A stretch of 64,000 bases of DNA, from assembly GCA_021463865.1 (NCBI GenBank), contig JAJTXY010000007.1, positions 154,204 through 218,203 on the forward strand, written 5' to 3'. This stretch comes from Anaerolineae bacterium (GTDB taxonomy: Bacteria; Chloroflexota; Anaerolineae; Aggregatilineales; J027). Positions 7,946 to 17,679 of the stretch are shown piece after piece; the stretch's first letter is position 1, and each line of letters starts with the position of its first letter. Position numbers and translations under genes: made by a program. Below the pieces are notes generated by a model. That model made no database searches, had not been told where the DNA came from, and saw only the letters and a list, made by a program, of their open reading frames with translations.

Positions 7946-9373
7946 ATGACATCTATGAATGGGGCCTTCGAGCCAACATGGGAATCACTGGCGCACTTTA
8001 CCATCCCGACATGGTATCAGGACGCCAAGTTTGGCATTTTTATCCATTGGGGGATTTTCTCAGTACCGGCCTTCGACAACGAGTGGTATTCGCGTAATAT
8101 GTATATGCAAGGCAGCCGCGCCTTTGAACATCACCGCCAAACCTATGGCGAGCAAACCCGCTTTGGTTATAAAGATTTCATCCCCCAGTTTCGTGCGGAA
8201 AAATTTGATCCGGCGGAATGGGCCAGTTTGTTTAAGGAGGCCGGGGCCAAATATGTCGTGCCCGTCGCCGAACATCATGACGGGTTTGCGATGTACGACT
8301 CCGCTTTATCACACTGGACAGCCGCCAAGATGGGGCCAAAACGCGATGTGATTGGCGAACTGGCCGTTGCTGTTCGAGCGCAGGGGCTAATATTTGGCCT
8401 ATCGAGCCACCGCGCTGAACATTGGTGGTTTATGAATGGGGGTCGGCAGTTTGATTCGGACGTGCAAGACCCGACCTATGCCGATTTTTATGGCCCGGCC
8501 CACCCCGGCCCAAATTTCGATCAACCCGAATTGTTTGATAGCAACGATTGGCAGCCCCGCCCTGATGGGAAATTTTTAGAGGATTGGCTGGGACGCTCTT
8601 GCGAACTGGTGGATAAATATCAACCGCAGCTTTTCTACTTCGATTGGTGGATTCGGCAGATTGTTTTTGCGCCCTATCTGCAACGCTTTGCCGCCTATTA
8701 TTACAATCAGGGGATTGAGGGGGTTATCAATTACAAACAGGACAGCTTTCCGGAGGGCACGGCAGTTTTTGATATGGAGCGCGGTCAACCGAGTGACATC
8801 TTGCCCCAAACATGGCAGACCTGCACCTCGATGTCCAAAAATTCGTGGTGTCACATCGCCGACCATGATTACAAATCGTTTGCCAGCCTGCTGCACGACC
8901 TGATTGATATTGTCAGCAAAAATGGCAACCTGCTGTTGAATATCGGCCCGCGCAGTGATGGCACAATCCCCGAAATCGAAGCGGATTATCTACGCGATTT
9001 TGGTCGCTGGTTAGCCATCAATGGTGAAGCGATTTATGGAACCCGCCCCTTCAAAGTTTTTGGGGAAGGCCCCACCCAGATTGTTGGCGGCCAGTTTCAG
9101 GATGCCAATCGTCCTGCGTTCACGGCCCGCGATATTCGGTTTACCACCAAAGGCAATACCTTGTATGCGATGGTGTTGGGCTGGCCGGATGATGGCGAAG
9201 TGATGATACAATCGCTGGGCAAGGCATCTGGGTTGGATTTGCCACCGATTCAGAAAATCCAACTGCTGGGGGCGGATGCACCCGTCACATGGATTTGCAG
9301 CACGGAGGGGTTGAGGGTCACATTGCCCAATGTGTCGCCAATGGAGCCTGCGTTTGTCTTAAAGATTGAGTAG
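7946..9373 (+). CDS. GH29 alpha-L-fucosidase
   Basis: ATG 7946 follows AAAGGAAA; an upstream in-frame start at 7889 would overlap the GH42 gene. The 475-residue protein has the GH29 N-terminal motif HWGIFSVPAFDNEWY, the EHHDGFAMYDS motif and the probable nucleophile Asp233 in FYFDWW. A small C-terminal beta region follows the catalytic barrel. No signal peptide is seen. It removes alpha-linked fucose and, with the GH42 and GH31 enzymes, would take apart fucosylated galactosyl side chains of xyloglucan. The gene is followed by a palindromic repeat between converging genes. Confidence 0.93.
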   Translation: MTSMNGAFEPTWESLAHFTIPTWYQDAKFGIFIHWGIFSVPAFDNEWYSRNMYMQGSRAFEHHRQTYGEQTRFGYKDFIPQFRAEKFDPAEWASLFKEAGAKYVVPVAEHHDGFAMYDSALSHWTAAKMGPKRDVIGELAVAVRAQGLIFGLSSHRAEHWWFMNGGRQFDSDVQDPTYADFYGPAHPGPNFDQPELFDSNDWQPRPDGKFLEDWLGRSCELVDKYQPQLFYFDWWIRQIVFAPYLQRFAAYYYNQGIEGVINYKQDSFPEGTAVFDMERGQPSDILPQTWQTCTSMSKNSWCHIADHDYKSFASLLHDLIDIVSKNGNLLLNIGPRSDGTIPEIEADYLRDFGRWLAINGEAIYGTRPFKVFGEGPTQIVGGQFQDANRPAFTARDIRFTTKGNTLYAMVLGWPDDGEVMIQSLGKASGLDLPPIQKIQLLGADAPVTWICSTEGLRVTLPNVSPMEPAFVLKIE

Positions 9374-9402
9374 AGTTTGAGAGGATGTCAAAAAACAGGT
9401 AG

Positions 9403-9440
9403 TCCCCACCCCAAACCCCTCCCCATTGCATGGAGAGGGG
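9403..9440. repeat. Dispersed palindrome, copy 2
   Basis: CCCCTCCCC and GGAGAGGGG form a stem between the convergent fucosidase and LacI genes, preceded by CCCCACCCCAAA as in the copy at 4098. It may serve as a two-way transcription stop. Confidence 0.6.
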
Positions 9441-9471
9441 CTTTAAAAAGCCGTTTTATGCCCAAAAACGG

Positions 9472-10491
9472 TTAGCGTGTAAGGTTAACCCGTTGGTCGG
9501 TTAGCGCGGCTGTGCTTTCGCGGATAATCAGTTTGGGTTGCAAAACACGCTGGTGAATCGCTGTGTTGGGGTTTTCGATCAAATCTACCAGATATTCGAC
9601 GGCCATCCGCCCCAGCAGATTAAAATCTTGGCGCACGGTGGTCAGCCCCGGCACAAAATGGGCCGATTCCGGGAGGTCGTCGAAGCTGACCATCGAAATA
9701 TCATCGGGCACGCGCAGGCCATATTCCCGTATCGCCGTATGTGCGCCAAAGGCCATTGAATCGTTGGCGATAAAAACCCCAGTGAATTCAGCCCCACTCT
9801 CCAATAAATGCCGCATGGCCTGATAACCCCCGTCAATCGTGAAATCGGATTCAATGCTGACACCCGTCTCCAAACCCGCTTCTCGCAGGGTTGCCATCCA
9901 ACTGTTATGGCGATCATACCCATCTTGATTCCGCAGTGGGCCGCTGATTTCGGCAATATTTTGGTGGCCCAGATCAATCAAATGTTGGGTGGCGAGGCGT
10001 GCGCCCTGTACTTGGTCATAGATGACGGAGGGCACACTCGCCCCCAGTGGAGCACCGACCTGAATAAATGGGATGCCCCCAGTCAGCGCCTTTAATTCTT
10101 CATAGCTCCCCCGCAGCCGGGTATCGGGCACGATGATGAGGCCGTCCACAAAACGCGACGCCGCGCTTTCGAGCGTCCTTGCAAAATCCGCATCGGTGAT
10201 GGCGGAGATGACAAAGTGATACCCCAACTGCTGCACCATCCGCGCCATCTCATAGAGGAACAGATTGAAGCCGGAGTAGAACAATACCACCTCAATCGTA
10301 TCCGAGCGCTCGGTTTGCATAATTTGGGCAGCGCGGTTGGGCCTAAACCCCAATGTTTTTATGGCTTTTTGAACACGTTCACGGGTTTCTTCGGAGACAT
10401 GCGCTTTATCGTTAATGACCCGCGAGACCGTTTGATAGGACACATTCGCTTCACGGGCCACATCGTAAAGCGTGGGACGTTTTGTTTTCAT
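9472..10491 (-). CDS. LacI-family transcriptional regulator
   Basis: A 339-residue repressor-type protein: N-terminal LacI HTH (TLYDVAREANVSYQTVSRVIND) with hinge helix, then a periplasmic-binding-protein-like sugar-sensing domain. It is transcribed away from the Opp-type importer operon. Two TGTGA-N4-TCACA sites lie between the two genes, one about 110 bases before this start and one over the importer promoter. Autoregulation and repression of the importer, relieved by an oligosaccharide, are therefore likely. The glycosidase genes on the other side are probably also in its regulon, although no such site was seen before GH42. Confidence 0.9.
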   Translation of the reverse strand: MKTKRPTLYDVAREANVSYQTVSRVINDKAHVSEETRERVQKAIKTLGFRPNRAAQIMQTERSDTIEVVLFYSGFNLFLYEMARMVQQLGYHFVISAITDADFARTLESAASRFVDGLIIVPDTRLRGSYEELKALTGGIPFIQVGAPLGASVPSVIYDQVQGARLATQHLIDLGHQNIAEISGPLRNQDGYDRHNSWMATLREAGLETGVSIESDFTIDGGYQAMRHLLESGAEFTGVFIANDSMAFGAHTAIREYGLRVPDDISMVSFDDLPESAHFVPGLTTVRQDFNLLGRMAVEYLVDLIENPNTAIHQRVLQPKLIIRESTAALTDQRVNLTR

Positions 10492-10601
10492 ATCAACCTA
10501 ACTAAATCATCATCGGCTTTTTATCACTACGAGTTTACTGAAGGGTGAGAACGCTGTCGAGATTTTGGGTTTGATCGCCCAAAGCTCTTGTTTAAATTAT
10601 A

Positions 10602-10615
10602 TGTGAGCATTCACA
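10602..10615. promoter_or_regulatory. LacI-type operator 1
   Basis: TGTGAGCATTCACA, arms TGTGA/TCACA with a four-base centre, the spacing usual for LacI-family operators. It lies about 110 bases upstream of the leftward LacI gene and 166 bases from operator 2. That distance is close to 16 helical turns, so looping is possible. Confidence 0.7.
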
Positions 10616-10737
10616 AATTTTCAAATCAAGCCTCTGTCAATTGAATGAAATTTGTAAAGATGATAGCCTGCCAACGGCCATTGTTCTTGTTTTAATCTCG
10701 CCTTAAAAAGGGAATAAAACATCCTAAAAAGATTTTT

Positions 10738-10764
10738 TTGCTTTTTAAAAATTTGTGGTATAAC
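10738..10764 (+). promoter_or_regulatory. Candidate promoter of the Opp-type sugar importer operon
   Basis: TATAAC at 10759-10764 is a good -10 box. The -35 is weaker (TTGCTT at 10738 with a 15-base spacer, or TTTTTG at 10735 with 18). Transcription would begin near 10771, inside operator 2. Confidence 0.5.
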
Positions 10765-10766
10765 TG

Positions 10767-10782
10767 TTGTGAGTGTTCACAA
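10767..10782. promoter_or_regulatory. LacI-type operator 2 over the importer promoter
   Basis: TTGTGAGTGTTCACAA, the same TGTGA-N4-TCACA pattern as operator 1. It starts three bases after the candidate -10 box, so a bound repressor would cover the transcription start. Confidence 0.72.
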
Positions 10783-10966
10783 TTTTTATTGCCGAGCTAG
10801 ATGTACAGATGGTCAAGAATATTTTGTTAGGCAATTTAGTCGGCCTCACCAAATTTTCATCTATTGCGGGCAAGTTCCGTCAATACCCTCTGTTTGCGGC
10901 TCATCATTCGGTTTCAAGTTATTTGAGATTCAACATTATCCTCCGACGCTTAGACACTCCTTATCG

Positions 10967-11022
10967 GCTTTAAGGGGCATGACGTGAGGAGAACATCGGT
11001 CTTCTCACGTCCCCCTAAAGCT
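10967..11022 (+). promoter_or_regulatory. Long hairpin in the 5' leader of the importer mRNA
   Basis: GCTTTAAGGGG and GACGTGAG on the left pair with CTCACGTC and CCCCTAAAGC on the right, a stem of roughly 20 pairs with a small bulge. It stands about 100 bases before the substrate-binding-protein start in a leader of about 350 bases. Seven T residues follow at 11031-11037, but nine bases away from the stem. It could stabilise or attenuate the message. Confidence 0.5.
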
Positions 11023-11118
11023 GAAAGAGGTTTTTTTGGAAAGGAGCAGTCCACATTCGATAAGACTTAGGCGCACCTGCTTACATCTCTAACCTTTATG
11101 AGTTCAGGAGCATAAACT

Positions 11119-13065
11119 ATGAAACGCTTTTTAGTATTTTGTTTTGTTCTTGCTTTGCTTGTCGCCATTGTCCCCCACCCCAGCCAAGCCCAAGACGGGC
11201 AGTATCATGAATCCCCGATGTTGGCCGAACGTGTTGCGGCGGGTGAACTCCCCCCGGTTGAAGAACGTCTGCCCACCAACCCGCGTGTCATCAGCCTGCC
11301 CGGTTCCGAAATTGGCACTTATGGCGGCGACTTTGACGACCCATTTGTAGGTGACGGTTTCTGGGCCAGCCAAATGGTTTTTTGGACATTCTGGAAGGGT
11401 CTGGTCAATTGGAACGAAAGCTATAGCGACTGGGTTCCGAATATAGCCGAGAGTGTCGAAGTCAGTGAAGACGCGAAGGTCTATACCTTCCACCTACGTG
11501 AAGGCCTGAAATGGTCAGATGGTTTCCCCTTTACCTCCGACGATGTGCTGTTTGCGATTAATGACATTATGGCGAATGAAGAACTCAACGCAGGGACATT
11601 CCCGGCTGGTTGGCTACGCCCCAGTGATGCTGCACCTGTCGCTGAAAAGATTGACGACACCACCTTTACCATTACCTTTGATGTCTCCTATGGCATGTTC
11701 CTCATCAACATGTGCGGTTGGCCCGGTTGGGAATTGGTGACCGCGCCCAAGCACTATCTGGAACAATTCCATATTGACTATAACCCCGACGGTATTGATG
11801 AACTGATTGCCCAAACCGAAGGTGCAACCGACTGGGTATCCCTGTTCCAAGCCCATTCAGCGGTTGGCCCCGGCACAGACCCCGCCGTCATCAGCCGTGA
11901 TGTGAACTATCCAACCATGTTCCCATGGGTCTATACCGAACCGCTCGGCACGGGCACGCAGTTTGTGGCCGAACGCAACCCCTACTACTATTGGGTAGAC
12001 AGCGCGGGTAATCAACTCCCCTATATGGATCGCATTGTCGGTTCGCTCTATCAAGACAACGAAACGATGTTGGTAGATGTGCTGGCGGGCAAGTATGACA
12101 CGATGGCAAACACCACCGACGAACAGCGTCCATTGTTCTTTGAATATCAGGATGAATCCGGTCTGGCGATTTACCCTGTCAAGAGCGAGGGCGGTGGTAC
12201 GGTCAGCGTCATGTTCAATATGACCCACCCTGTATTAGGCGAAGTGTTTAGCCAAAAAGATTTCCGCGTCGGCATGTCCCATGCGATTGACCGTCAGGAA
12301 ATCATTGACATCGTGTATTTCAGTCAGGGTGTGCCACGTCAACTTTCGCCGCTAGAAGATTCCCCGCTGTACAACGAACAACTGACCACTCAATATTTGG
12401 AATACAACGTTGATCTCGCCAATGAATATCTCGACAAAGTGTTGCCGGATAAAGACAGCGAGGGTTGGCGCATTAATCCCGCCACTGGTGAAAAACTCTC
12501 CGTCGTGTTTACCGTGCAAATTAACGACTACGGTCTACGATTTTTGGATGTGGCCGAACTGCTGAAGGGCTATTTTGCCGAAGTCGGGGTGGACATCATC
12601 ATCAACTCGGTAGACAACGAAGTTTGGACGCAGGCCGCGGAAGACAACAGCATGGAAGCGACTATCTTCACGGGCGAAGGCGGTTTCGGTATCACCGCGA
12701 TTCTCGATCCGCGCTATTTTGTGCCAGTGCATGGTCAGGCCATCTGGGGCAACGGCTGGGCGATTTGGTATAAGACACCGGATAATCCCGCTGGTATTGA
12801 ACCACCCCAAGAAATCAAAGACCTGATTGATCTCTATGAGAGCGTACTGCAAGCCCCAACTAGCGAACAACGCATCGAACTGATGTCGCAGGTGCTGCAA
12901 TATGATGCCGACAATTTCTTTGTCATCGGCATTTCGAGCGCCAATGAGAGCTATCGCCCATTAAGCGCCAAGTTGGGTAATGTGCCCGCGTCGTGGGTGA
13001 ATGGCTGGAATCCCGGCGGCGTCGCCATCGCCTTCCCCGAACAGTGGTATTTCAAGAGCGAGTAA
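11119..13065 (+). CDS. ABC importer substrate-binding protein, family 5 (oligosaccharide/peptide type)
   Basis: A 648-residue exported protein with a signal peptide (MKRFLVFCFVLALLVAI, ending near SQAQ). The body is a family-5 solute-binding protein: VYTFHLREGLKWSDGFPFTSDDV is the diagnostic region, of which YTFHLREGLKWSDG is clearest. Family-5 proteins bind peptides, but in Thermotoga and related bacteria many bind beta-linked oligosaccharides. The GH42, GH29 and GH31 neighbours and the LacI operator point to xyloglucan oligosaccharides. It is the first gene of a five-gene importer operon. Two hairpins follow it before the permease gene. Confidence 0.9.
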   Translation: MKRFLVFCFVLALLVAIVPHPSQAQDGQYHESPMLAERVAAGELPPVEERLPTNPRVISLPGSEIGTYGGDFDDPFVGDGFWASQMVFWTFWKGLVNWNESYSDWVPNIAESVEVSEDAKVYTFHLREGLKWSDGFPFTSDDVLFAINDIMANEELNAGTFPAGWLRPSDAAPVAEKIDDTTFTITFDVSYGMFLINMCGWPGWELVTAPKHYLEQFHIDYNPDGIDELIAQTEGATDWVSLFQAHSAVGPGTDPAVISRDVNYPTMFPWVYTEPLGTGTQFVAERNPYYYWVDSAGNQLPYMDRIVGSLYQDNETMLVDVLAGKYDTMANTTDEQRPLFFEYQDESGLAIYPVKSEGGGTVSVMFNMTHPVLGEVFSQKDFRVGMSHAIDRQEIIDIVYFSQGVPRQLSPLEDSPLYNEQLTTQYLEYNVDLANEYLDKVLPDKDSEGWRINPATGEKLSVVFTVQINDYGLRFLDVAELLKGYFAEVGVDIIINSVDNEVWTQAAEDNSMEATIFTGEGGFGITAILDPRYFVPVHGQAIWGNGWAIWYKTPDNPAGIEPPQEIKDLIDLYESVLQAPTSEQRIELMSQVLQYDADNFFVIGISSANESYRPLSAKLGNVPASWVNGWNPGGVAIAFPEQWYFKSE

Positions 13066-13077
13066 ATGGCAAGGGAC

Positions 13078-13102
13078 GATCAGCATTTCTCCCACGCTGA
13101 TC
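13078..13102 (+). promoter_or_regulatory. Intercistronic hairpin A
   Basis: GATCAGC and GCTGATC make a perfect seven-pair stem just after the binding-protein stop. Together with the next hairpin it could protect the upstream mRNA or reduce read-through, so that the binding protein is made in excess over the permeases. Confidence 0.5.
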
Positions 13103-13123
13103 TTCTGACTTGGTAACGAGCGT

Positions 13124-13158
13124 GCTGAAAGTTCTCCCGATGCAGGGGGACTTTCAGC
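13124..13158 (+). promoter_or_regulatory. Intercistronic hairpin B
   Basis: GCTGAAAGT pairs with ACTTTCAGC, and inner CCC pairs with GGG. It lacks a T tract and lies 50 bases before the permease start, so partial termination or mRNA stabilisation is more likely than a full stop. Confidence 0.55.
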
Positions 13159-13209
13159 CTCGGCTCAGTTACGACATACTAGGCTTGTAGACTCAAAGGA
13201 GGTGTCAAC

Positions 13210-14211
13210 GTGGCGAAATACATCTTAAAACGGCTACTGCTGGTGATTCCCACCATGTACATTATTTCAATCTTGGTTTTTGTGACCATTCAACTCCCCC
13301 CCGGCGATTACGTCACGGTTATGTTGGAAAATATGCGTAATCAACAGACGGGCGGCACCACATGGACCCCCGAATTTGAAGAAGCAATGCGCGAACGCTA
13401 TGGCTTGAATGAGCCAGTTTATGTGCAATACTACAAATGGGTCGAAAATATTGTCGTGCATGGTGATTTTGGGTACTCCTTTTATTACAATGTCTCCTCC
13501 GAACAAATGATTACCGATCGCATGGGGATGACGCTGGCGGTGTCGCTGTCCAGCTTTGTCTTTACGTGGATGATCGCCCTGCCCATCGGGGTGCTGTCGG
13601 CGGTGCGTCAATACAGCTTCGCGGATTATTTTTTCAGTTTCATTGGCTTTTTGGGTCTGGCTACCCCCGGTTTTCTCATCGCGCTGGTGTTGGTCTTTAT
13701 CTCCTTCAAATATGGTGGGATTAGTGTGACCGGCCTGTTTTCGGACGAATACGAACAAGCACCGTGGTCATTTGCCAAAGTGATTGATCTGCTGAAACAC
13801 CTGTGGATTCCTATGATTATCATTGGCGTCTCCGGGACAGCCGGGTTAATCCGGGTAATGCGGGCCAATTTGCTGGATGAGCTTCACAAACCTTATGTGG
13901 AGGCGGCGCGTGCCAAAGGCCTGCCCGAATGGAAGTTGCTGATTAAGTATCCCCTGCGCCAAGCCATGAATCCCTTTGTCAGCACGCTTGGGTGGGTGCT
14001 GCCGGGGTTAATCGCAGGTGAAGCCATTATCTCGATTGTTTTGAATCTACCCACCAGCGGCCCGATCTTGCTGCAAGCGCTTAAACAGCAAGACATGTTT
14101 TTGGCCGCCGGGTTCTTGATGCTGCTTAGTCTGCTCACCATTACGGGAATGCTGCTGTCGGATATTTTGCTGGCATGGCTCGACCCACGTATCCGCTTTG
14201 AGTCGAAATAG
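13210..14211 (+). CDS. ABC importer permease, OppB/DppB type
   Basis: GTG start at 13210 after AAAGGAGGTG. The 333-residue protein begins with the family hallmark YILKRLLLVIPTMYIISILVF and has about six membrane helices. The EAA-type cytoplasmic loop (YVEAARAKGLPEWKLL) contacts the ATPases. It is the first half of the membrane channel for the family-5 binding protein. An insert between helices 3 and 4 (about residues 165-195) is slightly longer than in peptide permeases. Confidence 0.92.
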   Translation: MAKYILKRLLLVIPTMYIISILVFVTIQLPPGDYVTVMLENMRNQQTGGTTWTPEFEEAMRERYGLNEPVYVQYYKWVENIVVHGDFGYSFYYNVSSEQMITDRMGMTLAVSLSSFVFTWMIALPIGVLSAVRQYSFADYFFSFIGFLGLATPGFLIALVLVFISFKYGGISVTGLFSDEYEQAPWSFAKVIDLLKHLWIPMIIIGVSGTAGLIRVMRANLLDELHKPYVEAARAKGLPEWKLLIKYPLRQAMNPFVSTLGWVLPGLIAGEAIISIVLNLPTSGPILLQALKQQDMFLAAGFLMLLSLLTITGMLLSDILLAWLDPRIRFESK

Positions 14212-14222
14212 AGGAAATCGCT

Positions 14223-15404
14223 ATGGCCCATCGCGTGATCCCTTTTCCCAAACGAGTGCCCGCCGAGGTGACGGCTGTGGAAGAAACCGACGCCCCGAAA
14301 ATTCTGGTGGCCTCGCAGTGGCGTTTGATGTGGTGGAAATTCCGCAAACACCGCCTTGCCATGATGAGCTTGGTGATAATCTTCACCTTCTACTTTGTGG
14401 CCTTTTTTGCGGGATTTTTTGCCCCCTTTACCAAAGAGTTCTATTCCAAGAACTATACCCAAGCCCCACCCCAGAGCGTGCATCTTTTTGATAACGGCCA
14501 ATTTTCGCCCTTCGTGTATGCCTATAAACAAAAAACCGATCCGATGACCTATAAGCGCAGTTACACGGAAGACAAAGAAAAGAAAATCCGCTTGGGCTTT
14601 TTTGTCAAAGGCGAAGAATATCAAATCGGGTTTGGAGGCATCCCTGTTCCAGTTATCAACAAACTTTCAGTCAAATGGGATGTGCATTTTTTTGGCCCGG
14701 TTGAAACAGGTGCCCCCTTTTATTTTCTGGGGGCGGATGACACCGGACATGATTTGTGGAGCCGCATGATTTATGGCGCCCAGATTTCGCTGTCCATTGG
14801 TCTGGTCGGGGTGTTCCTTAGTCTTGGGCTTGGCATTTTGCTCGGCGGCATCTCCGGTCTAATCGGTGGGATAGTGGACAACTTTATTCAACGCCTGATT
14901 GAGGTGCTGCGTTCCATTCCAGATATTCCGCTGTGGATGGCATTAGCCACCGCCGTGCCGCCGCGTTGGAGTCCTGTGGCGGTCTATTTCGGCATCACCA
15001 TCATCCTCTCCCTGCTCGGTTGGACGGGGATGGCGCGGGTGGTGCGTGGCAAGTTTTTGTCGCTGCGGGAGGAAGATTTTGTCGTCGCGGCGGAACTGGA
15101 TTCAGTGCCCCGTATGCGGATTATCACGCGGCACATGATCCCCTCGTTTATGAGCCATATTATCGCCTCGGTGACACTGGCAATCCCCGGCATGATTTTG
15201 GGGGAAACGGCCCTCAGCTTTTTGGGATTGGGGCTGCGTAAACCGGTGGTTAGTTGGGGGGTGATGCTGCATGAGGCCCAAAATATCCCGGCGATTGCCA
15301 ATACCCCTTGGCTGCTCATCCCCGGATTGGCTGTCGTGATTACTGTGCTGGCCTTTAACTTTTTGGGTGATGGCCTGCGCGACGCCGCCGACCCCTATCA
15401 TTGA
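14223..15404 (+). CDS. ABC importer permease, OppC/DppC type
   Basis: A 393-residue permease, 11 bases after its partner, with AGAGGAAA before the ATG. A cytoplasmic N-terminus leads to a first helix (residues ~55-75). A large extracytoplasmic stretch of about 100 residues then precedes the conserved core: GADDTGHDLWSRMIYGAQISL, of which GTDxxGRDxxSR is the usual form, and the EAA loop with ETALSFLGLG. The long loop makes it bigger than a typical 300-residue OppC, as seen in oligosaccharide versions of this family. It forms the second half of the channel. Confidence 0.92.
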   Translation: MAHRVIPFPKRVPAEVTAVEETDAPKILVASQWRLMWWKFRKHRLAMMSLVIIFTFYFVAFFAGFFAPFTKEFYSKNYTQAPPQSVHLFDNGQFSPFVYAYKQKTDPMTYKRSYTEDKEKKIRLGFFVKGEEYQIGFGGIPVPVINKLSVKWDVHFFGPVETGAPFYFLGADDTGHDLWSRMIYGAQISLSIGLVGVFLSLGLGILLGGISGLIGGIVDNFIQRLIEVLRSIPDIPLWMALATAVPPRWSPVAVYFGITIILSLLGWTGMARVVRGKFLSLREEDFVVAAELDSVPRMRIITRHMIPSFMSHIIASVTLAIPGMILGETALSFLGLGLRKPVVSWGVMLHEAQNIPAIANTPWLLIPGLAVVITVLAFNFLGDGLRDAADPYH

Positions 15405-15419
15405 TGAGGAAGTCACAAC

Positions 15420-16472
15420 ATGACGCAACCATTACTCGAAATTCATGATCTAAAAGTCCACTTCTTCACCGATGAAGGCGTTGTCCGCGCGGTAGATGGG
15501 GTTGAACTTTCCATCCAGAGCGGCAAAACACTCTGTTTGGTAGGCGAAAGTGGCAGCGGCAAGAGTGTGACGGCCCGCGCCATCCTGCAAATTGTGCGGC
15601 GGCCCGGCAGAGTGGTGTCGGGCAGTATCCTCTATCATCAACCTCGACCCGATGGCACAACCAAAACGATTGATATTGCGACCCTTAGACCCACTGGGGT
15701 GGATGTTCGGCGGATTCGCGGCAACGAGATTTCGATGATTTTCCAAGAGCCGATGAGTTCGCTGAGTTCAAATTACACCGTCGGCAATCAAATCATGGAG
15801 GCCATCCTGCTCCACAGTGATGCGTCCAAAGCGGAGGCGCGGAATCGCACGATTGAACTGCTAGGGCGGGTGGGATTGCCCAAACCTGAACAACGGATTG
15901 ACGAATATCCGTTTCGACTCAGTGGCGGGATGTTGCAGCGCTGCATGATTGCGATGGCCCTGTCATGTAACCCGAAACTATTGATTGCCGATGAACCGAC
16001 CACTGCGCTGGATGTGACCACCCAAGCCCAGATTCTGGACTTGATGAAAGAATTGCAGGCCGATTATGGCATGGCGATCTTGTTCATCACCCACGATTTG
16101 GGGGTGGTGGCGGAAATTGCCGACGATGTGGCGGTGATGTATCTGGGGAATGTGGTCGAAAATTCGGATGCCGACACCATTTTTAATAATCCCAAACATC
16201 CCTATACCCAAGCCCTGCTGCGTTCGATTCCTAAGATTGGCCTGTCGCATCAACGCCTTGATCCGATCAAGGGCATGGTGCCGTCACCGTTCCAACGACC
16301 AACGGGCTGTCCGTTCCATACGCGCTGTGATCGTCAGGTCAAAGGGCTGTGCAATCGGGTTGAACCGAAACTGACGGTGGTTGCTCCATATCACACCGCC
16401 AGTTGTTTGATGTATGACCCCGCCTATCAAAACGAATTTGTCCATACGGAAGTCGAGATGAGTCATGGTTGA
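15420..16472 (+). CDS. ABC importer ATP-binding protein, OppD/DppD type
   Basis: A 350-residue ATPase with Walker [12 protein letters not shown]-loop FQEPMSSL, signature LSGGMLQR, Walker [13 protein letters not shown] and switch His in ITHDLGVV. The C-terminal oligopeptide/dipeptide domain ([20 protein letters not shown]) is typical of Opp ATPases. It powers the importer together with the following OppF-type protein, whose start it overlaps by eight bases. Confidence 0.93.
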   Translation: MTQPLLEIHDLKVHFFTDEGVVRAVDGVELSIQSGKTLCLVGESGSGKSVTARAILQIVRRPGRVVSGSILYHQPRPDGTTKTIDIATLRPTGVDVRRIRGNEISMIFQEPMSSLSSNYTVGNQIMEAILLHSDASKAEARNRTIELLGRVGLPKPEQRIDEYPFRLSGGMLQRCMIAMALSCNPKLLIADEPTTALDVTTQAQILDLMKELQADYGMAILFITHDLGVVAEIADDVAVMYLGNVVENSDADTIFNNPKHPYTQALLRSIPKIGLSHQRLDPIKGMVPSPFQRPTGCPFHTRCDRQVKGLCNRVEPKLTVVAPYHTASCLMYDPAYQNEFVHTEVEMSHG

Positions 16473-17523
16473 GCCAACACCGTCCCTCCTAGAAGTACGC
16501 AATTTGAGCATGTGGTTTCCACGCCGCAGTGGGTTATTGGGCCGCAACGTGAGTTATGTCAAAGCGGTGGATGATGTCAGTTTTACCGTTCAGCGTGGCG
16601 AGACTTTAGGCTTGGTGGGTGAAAGCGGCTGTGGCAAGACCACCGTTGGGCGCTGTGTGGTGCGCATGTATCGGCCTACAGGCGGCGAGATTATCTATCG
16701 TGCCAAAGACACCGATGCGGTAGATTTAGCCAAGCTGACCCGCGATGAACTGAAACCCTATCGCCAGCAAATCCGCCTCATTTTCCAAGACCCCTATTCG
16801 TCACTCAATCCGCGTATGACCGTGTTTGAGATCGTCAGCGAGGTGTTAAAGGTCAATCATCTGGCGGCGGGCAGCGATTTGGAAGACCGCGTGGCCCTCC
16901 TGCTGAAACGTGTTGGCTTGCGACCCGAATATATGCGGCGTTATCCCCATGCTTTTAGCGGCGGCGAACGTCAGCGCATTGTCATTGCCCGCGCCCTTGC
17001 CACCAATCCGCAGTTGGTCGTGGCGGACGAGGCGATTTCGGCGTTGGATGTTTCCATTCGCGCCCAAATCTTGAATCTATTAAAAGACCTGCAAGAAGAA
17101 TTTGGCTTGACCTATCTGTTTATCGCCCACGACTTGAGTGTGATTCGGCATATTTGTGATCGGGTCAATGTGATGTATGTCGGGAAATTGGCCGAACTAG
17201 CCGAGGCGAGTGCGCTCTATGCCCATCCCAAGCACCCTTACACCGAAGCGCTGATGTCCGCGGTGCCGATTCATAACCCCCGCCATCGCAGCCAGCAACA
17301 GCGTATCCGACTGGAAGGGGATGTCGCTGACCCAGCCAATCCGCCGAGCGGGTGCTATTTCCATCCCCGCTGCCGCTATGCCATTGAACGCTGCCAAACC
17401 GAAGCCCCGCCGTTAGAGGTTATGTGGGAAGATGCTGAACATTTTGTCGCCTGCCATCGCGCCAAAGAATTATCGCTGCGTGGTGCAGTGGATGAGCAGT
17501 TGGCTGAGGTGGAGACTGTATAA
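16465..17523 (+). CDS. ABC importer ATP-binding protein, OppF/DppF type
   Basis: A 352-residue ATPase with Walker [25 protein letters not shown], signature FSGGERQR, Walker [13 protein letters not shown] and a C-terminal [14 protein letters not shown] region. It is the usual partner of OppD and ends the importer operon. A palindromic repeat follows, and the alpha-xylosidase gene begins about 155 bases later in the same direction. The Walker B motif reads DEA where DEP is more common; DEA is frequent in OppF. Confidence 0.92.
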   Translation: MVEPTPSLLEVRNLSMWFPRRSGLLGRNVSYVKAVDDVSFTVQRGETLGLVGESGCGKTTVGRCVVRMYRPTGGEIIYRAKDTDAVDLAKLTRDELKPYRQQIRLIFQDPYSSLNPRMTVFEIVSEVLKVNHLAAGSDLEDRVALLLKRVGLRPEYMRRYPHAFSGGERQRIVIARALATNPQLVVADEAISALDVSIRAQILNLLKDLQEEFGLTYLFIAHDLSVIRHICDRVNVMYVGKLAELAEASALYAHPKHPYTEALMSAVPIHNPRHRSQQQRIRLEGDVADPANPPSGCYFHPRCRYAIERCQTEAPPLEVMWEDAEHFVACHRAKELSLRGAVDEQLAEVETV

Positions 17524-17543
17524 GCTAGACCCCTTGCCAATTT

Positions 17544-17590
17544 GACCTCACCCCCCGGCCCCTCTCCGAAGGCTTTCAGAGAGGGGGAGC
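17544..17590. repeat. Dispersed palindrome, copy 3
   Basis: GACCTCACCCCCCGGCCCCT leads into CTCTCC and GAGAGGGGG arms after the OppF gene. The first 14 bases match the copy at 34254. It may also end the importer transcript. Confidence 0.65.
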
Positions 17591-17679
17591 AAAGCAAAAT
17601 GAAACGTGGTCGGATGACTGAAAAAAGGCGATGAAGAGCCTGAAATTTTTGCACTTATGTTTCTACGAAGGATGACTTT

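Noticed and set aside
10769..10987. Small frames in the importer leader
   Set aside because: They begin in the operator, have no ribosome site and are not conserved in composition with real genes.
10967..11040. Leader hairpin as a Rho-independent terminator
   Set aside because: The T tract is nine bases from the stem and the importer operon follows, so a full stop is unlikely.
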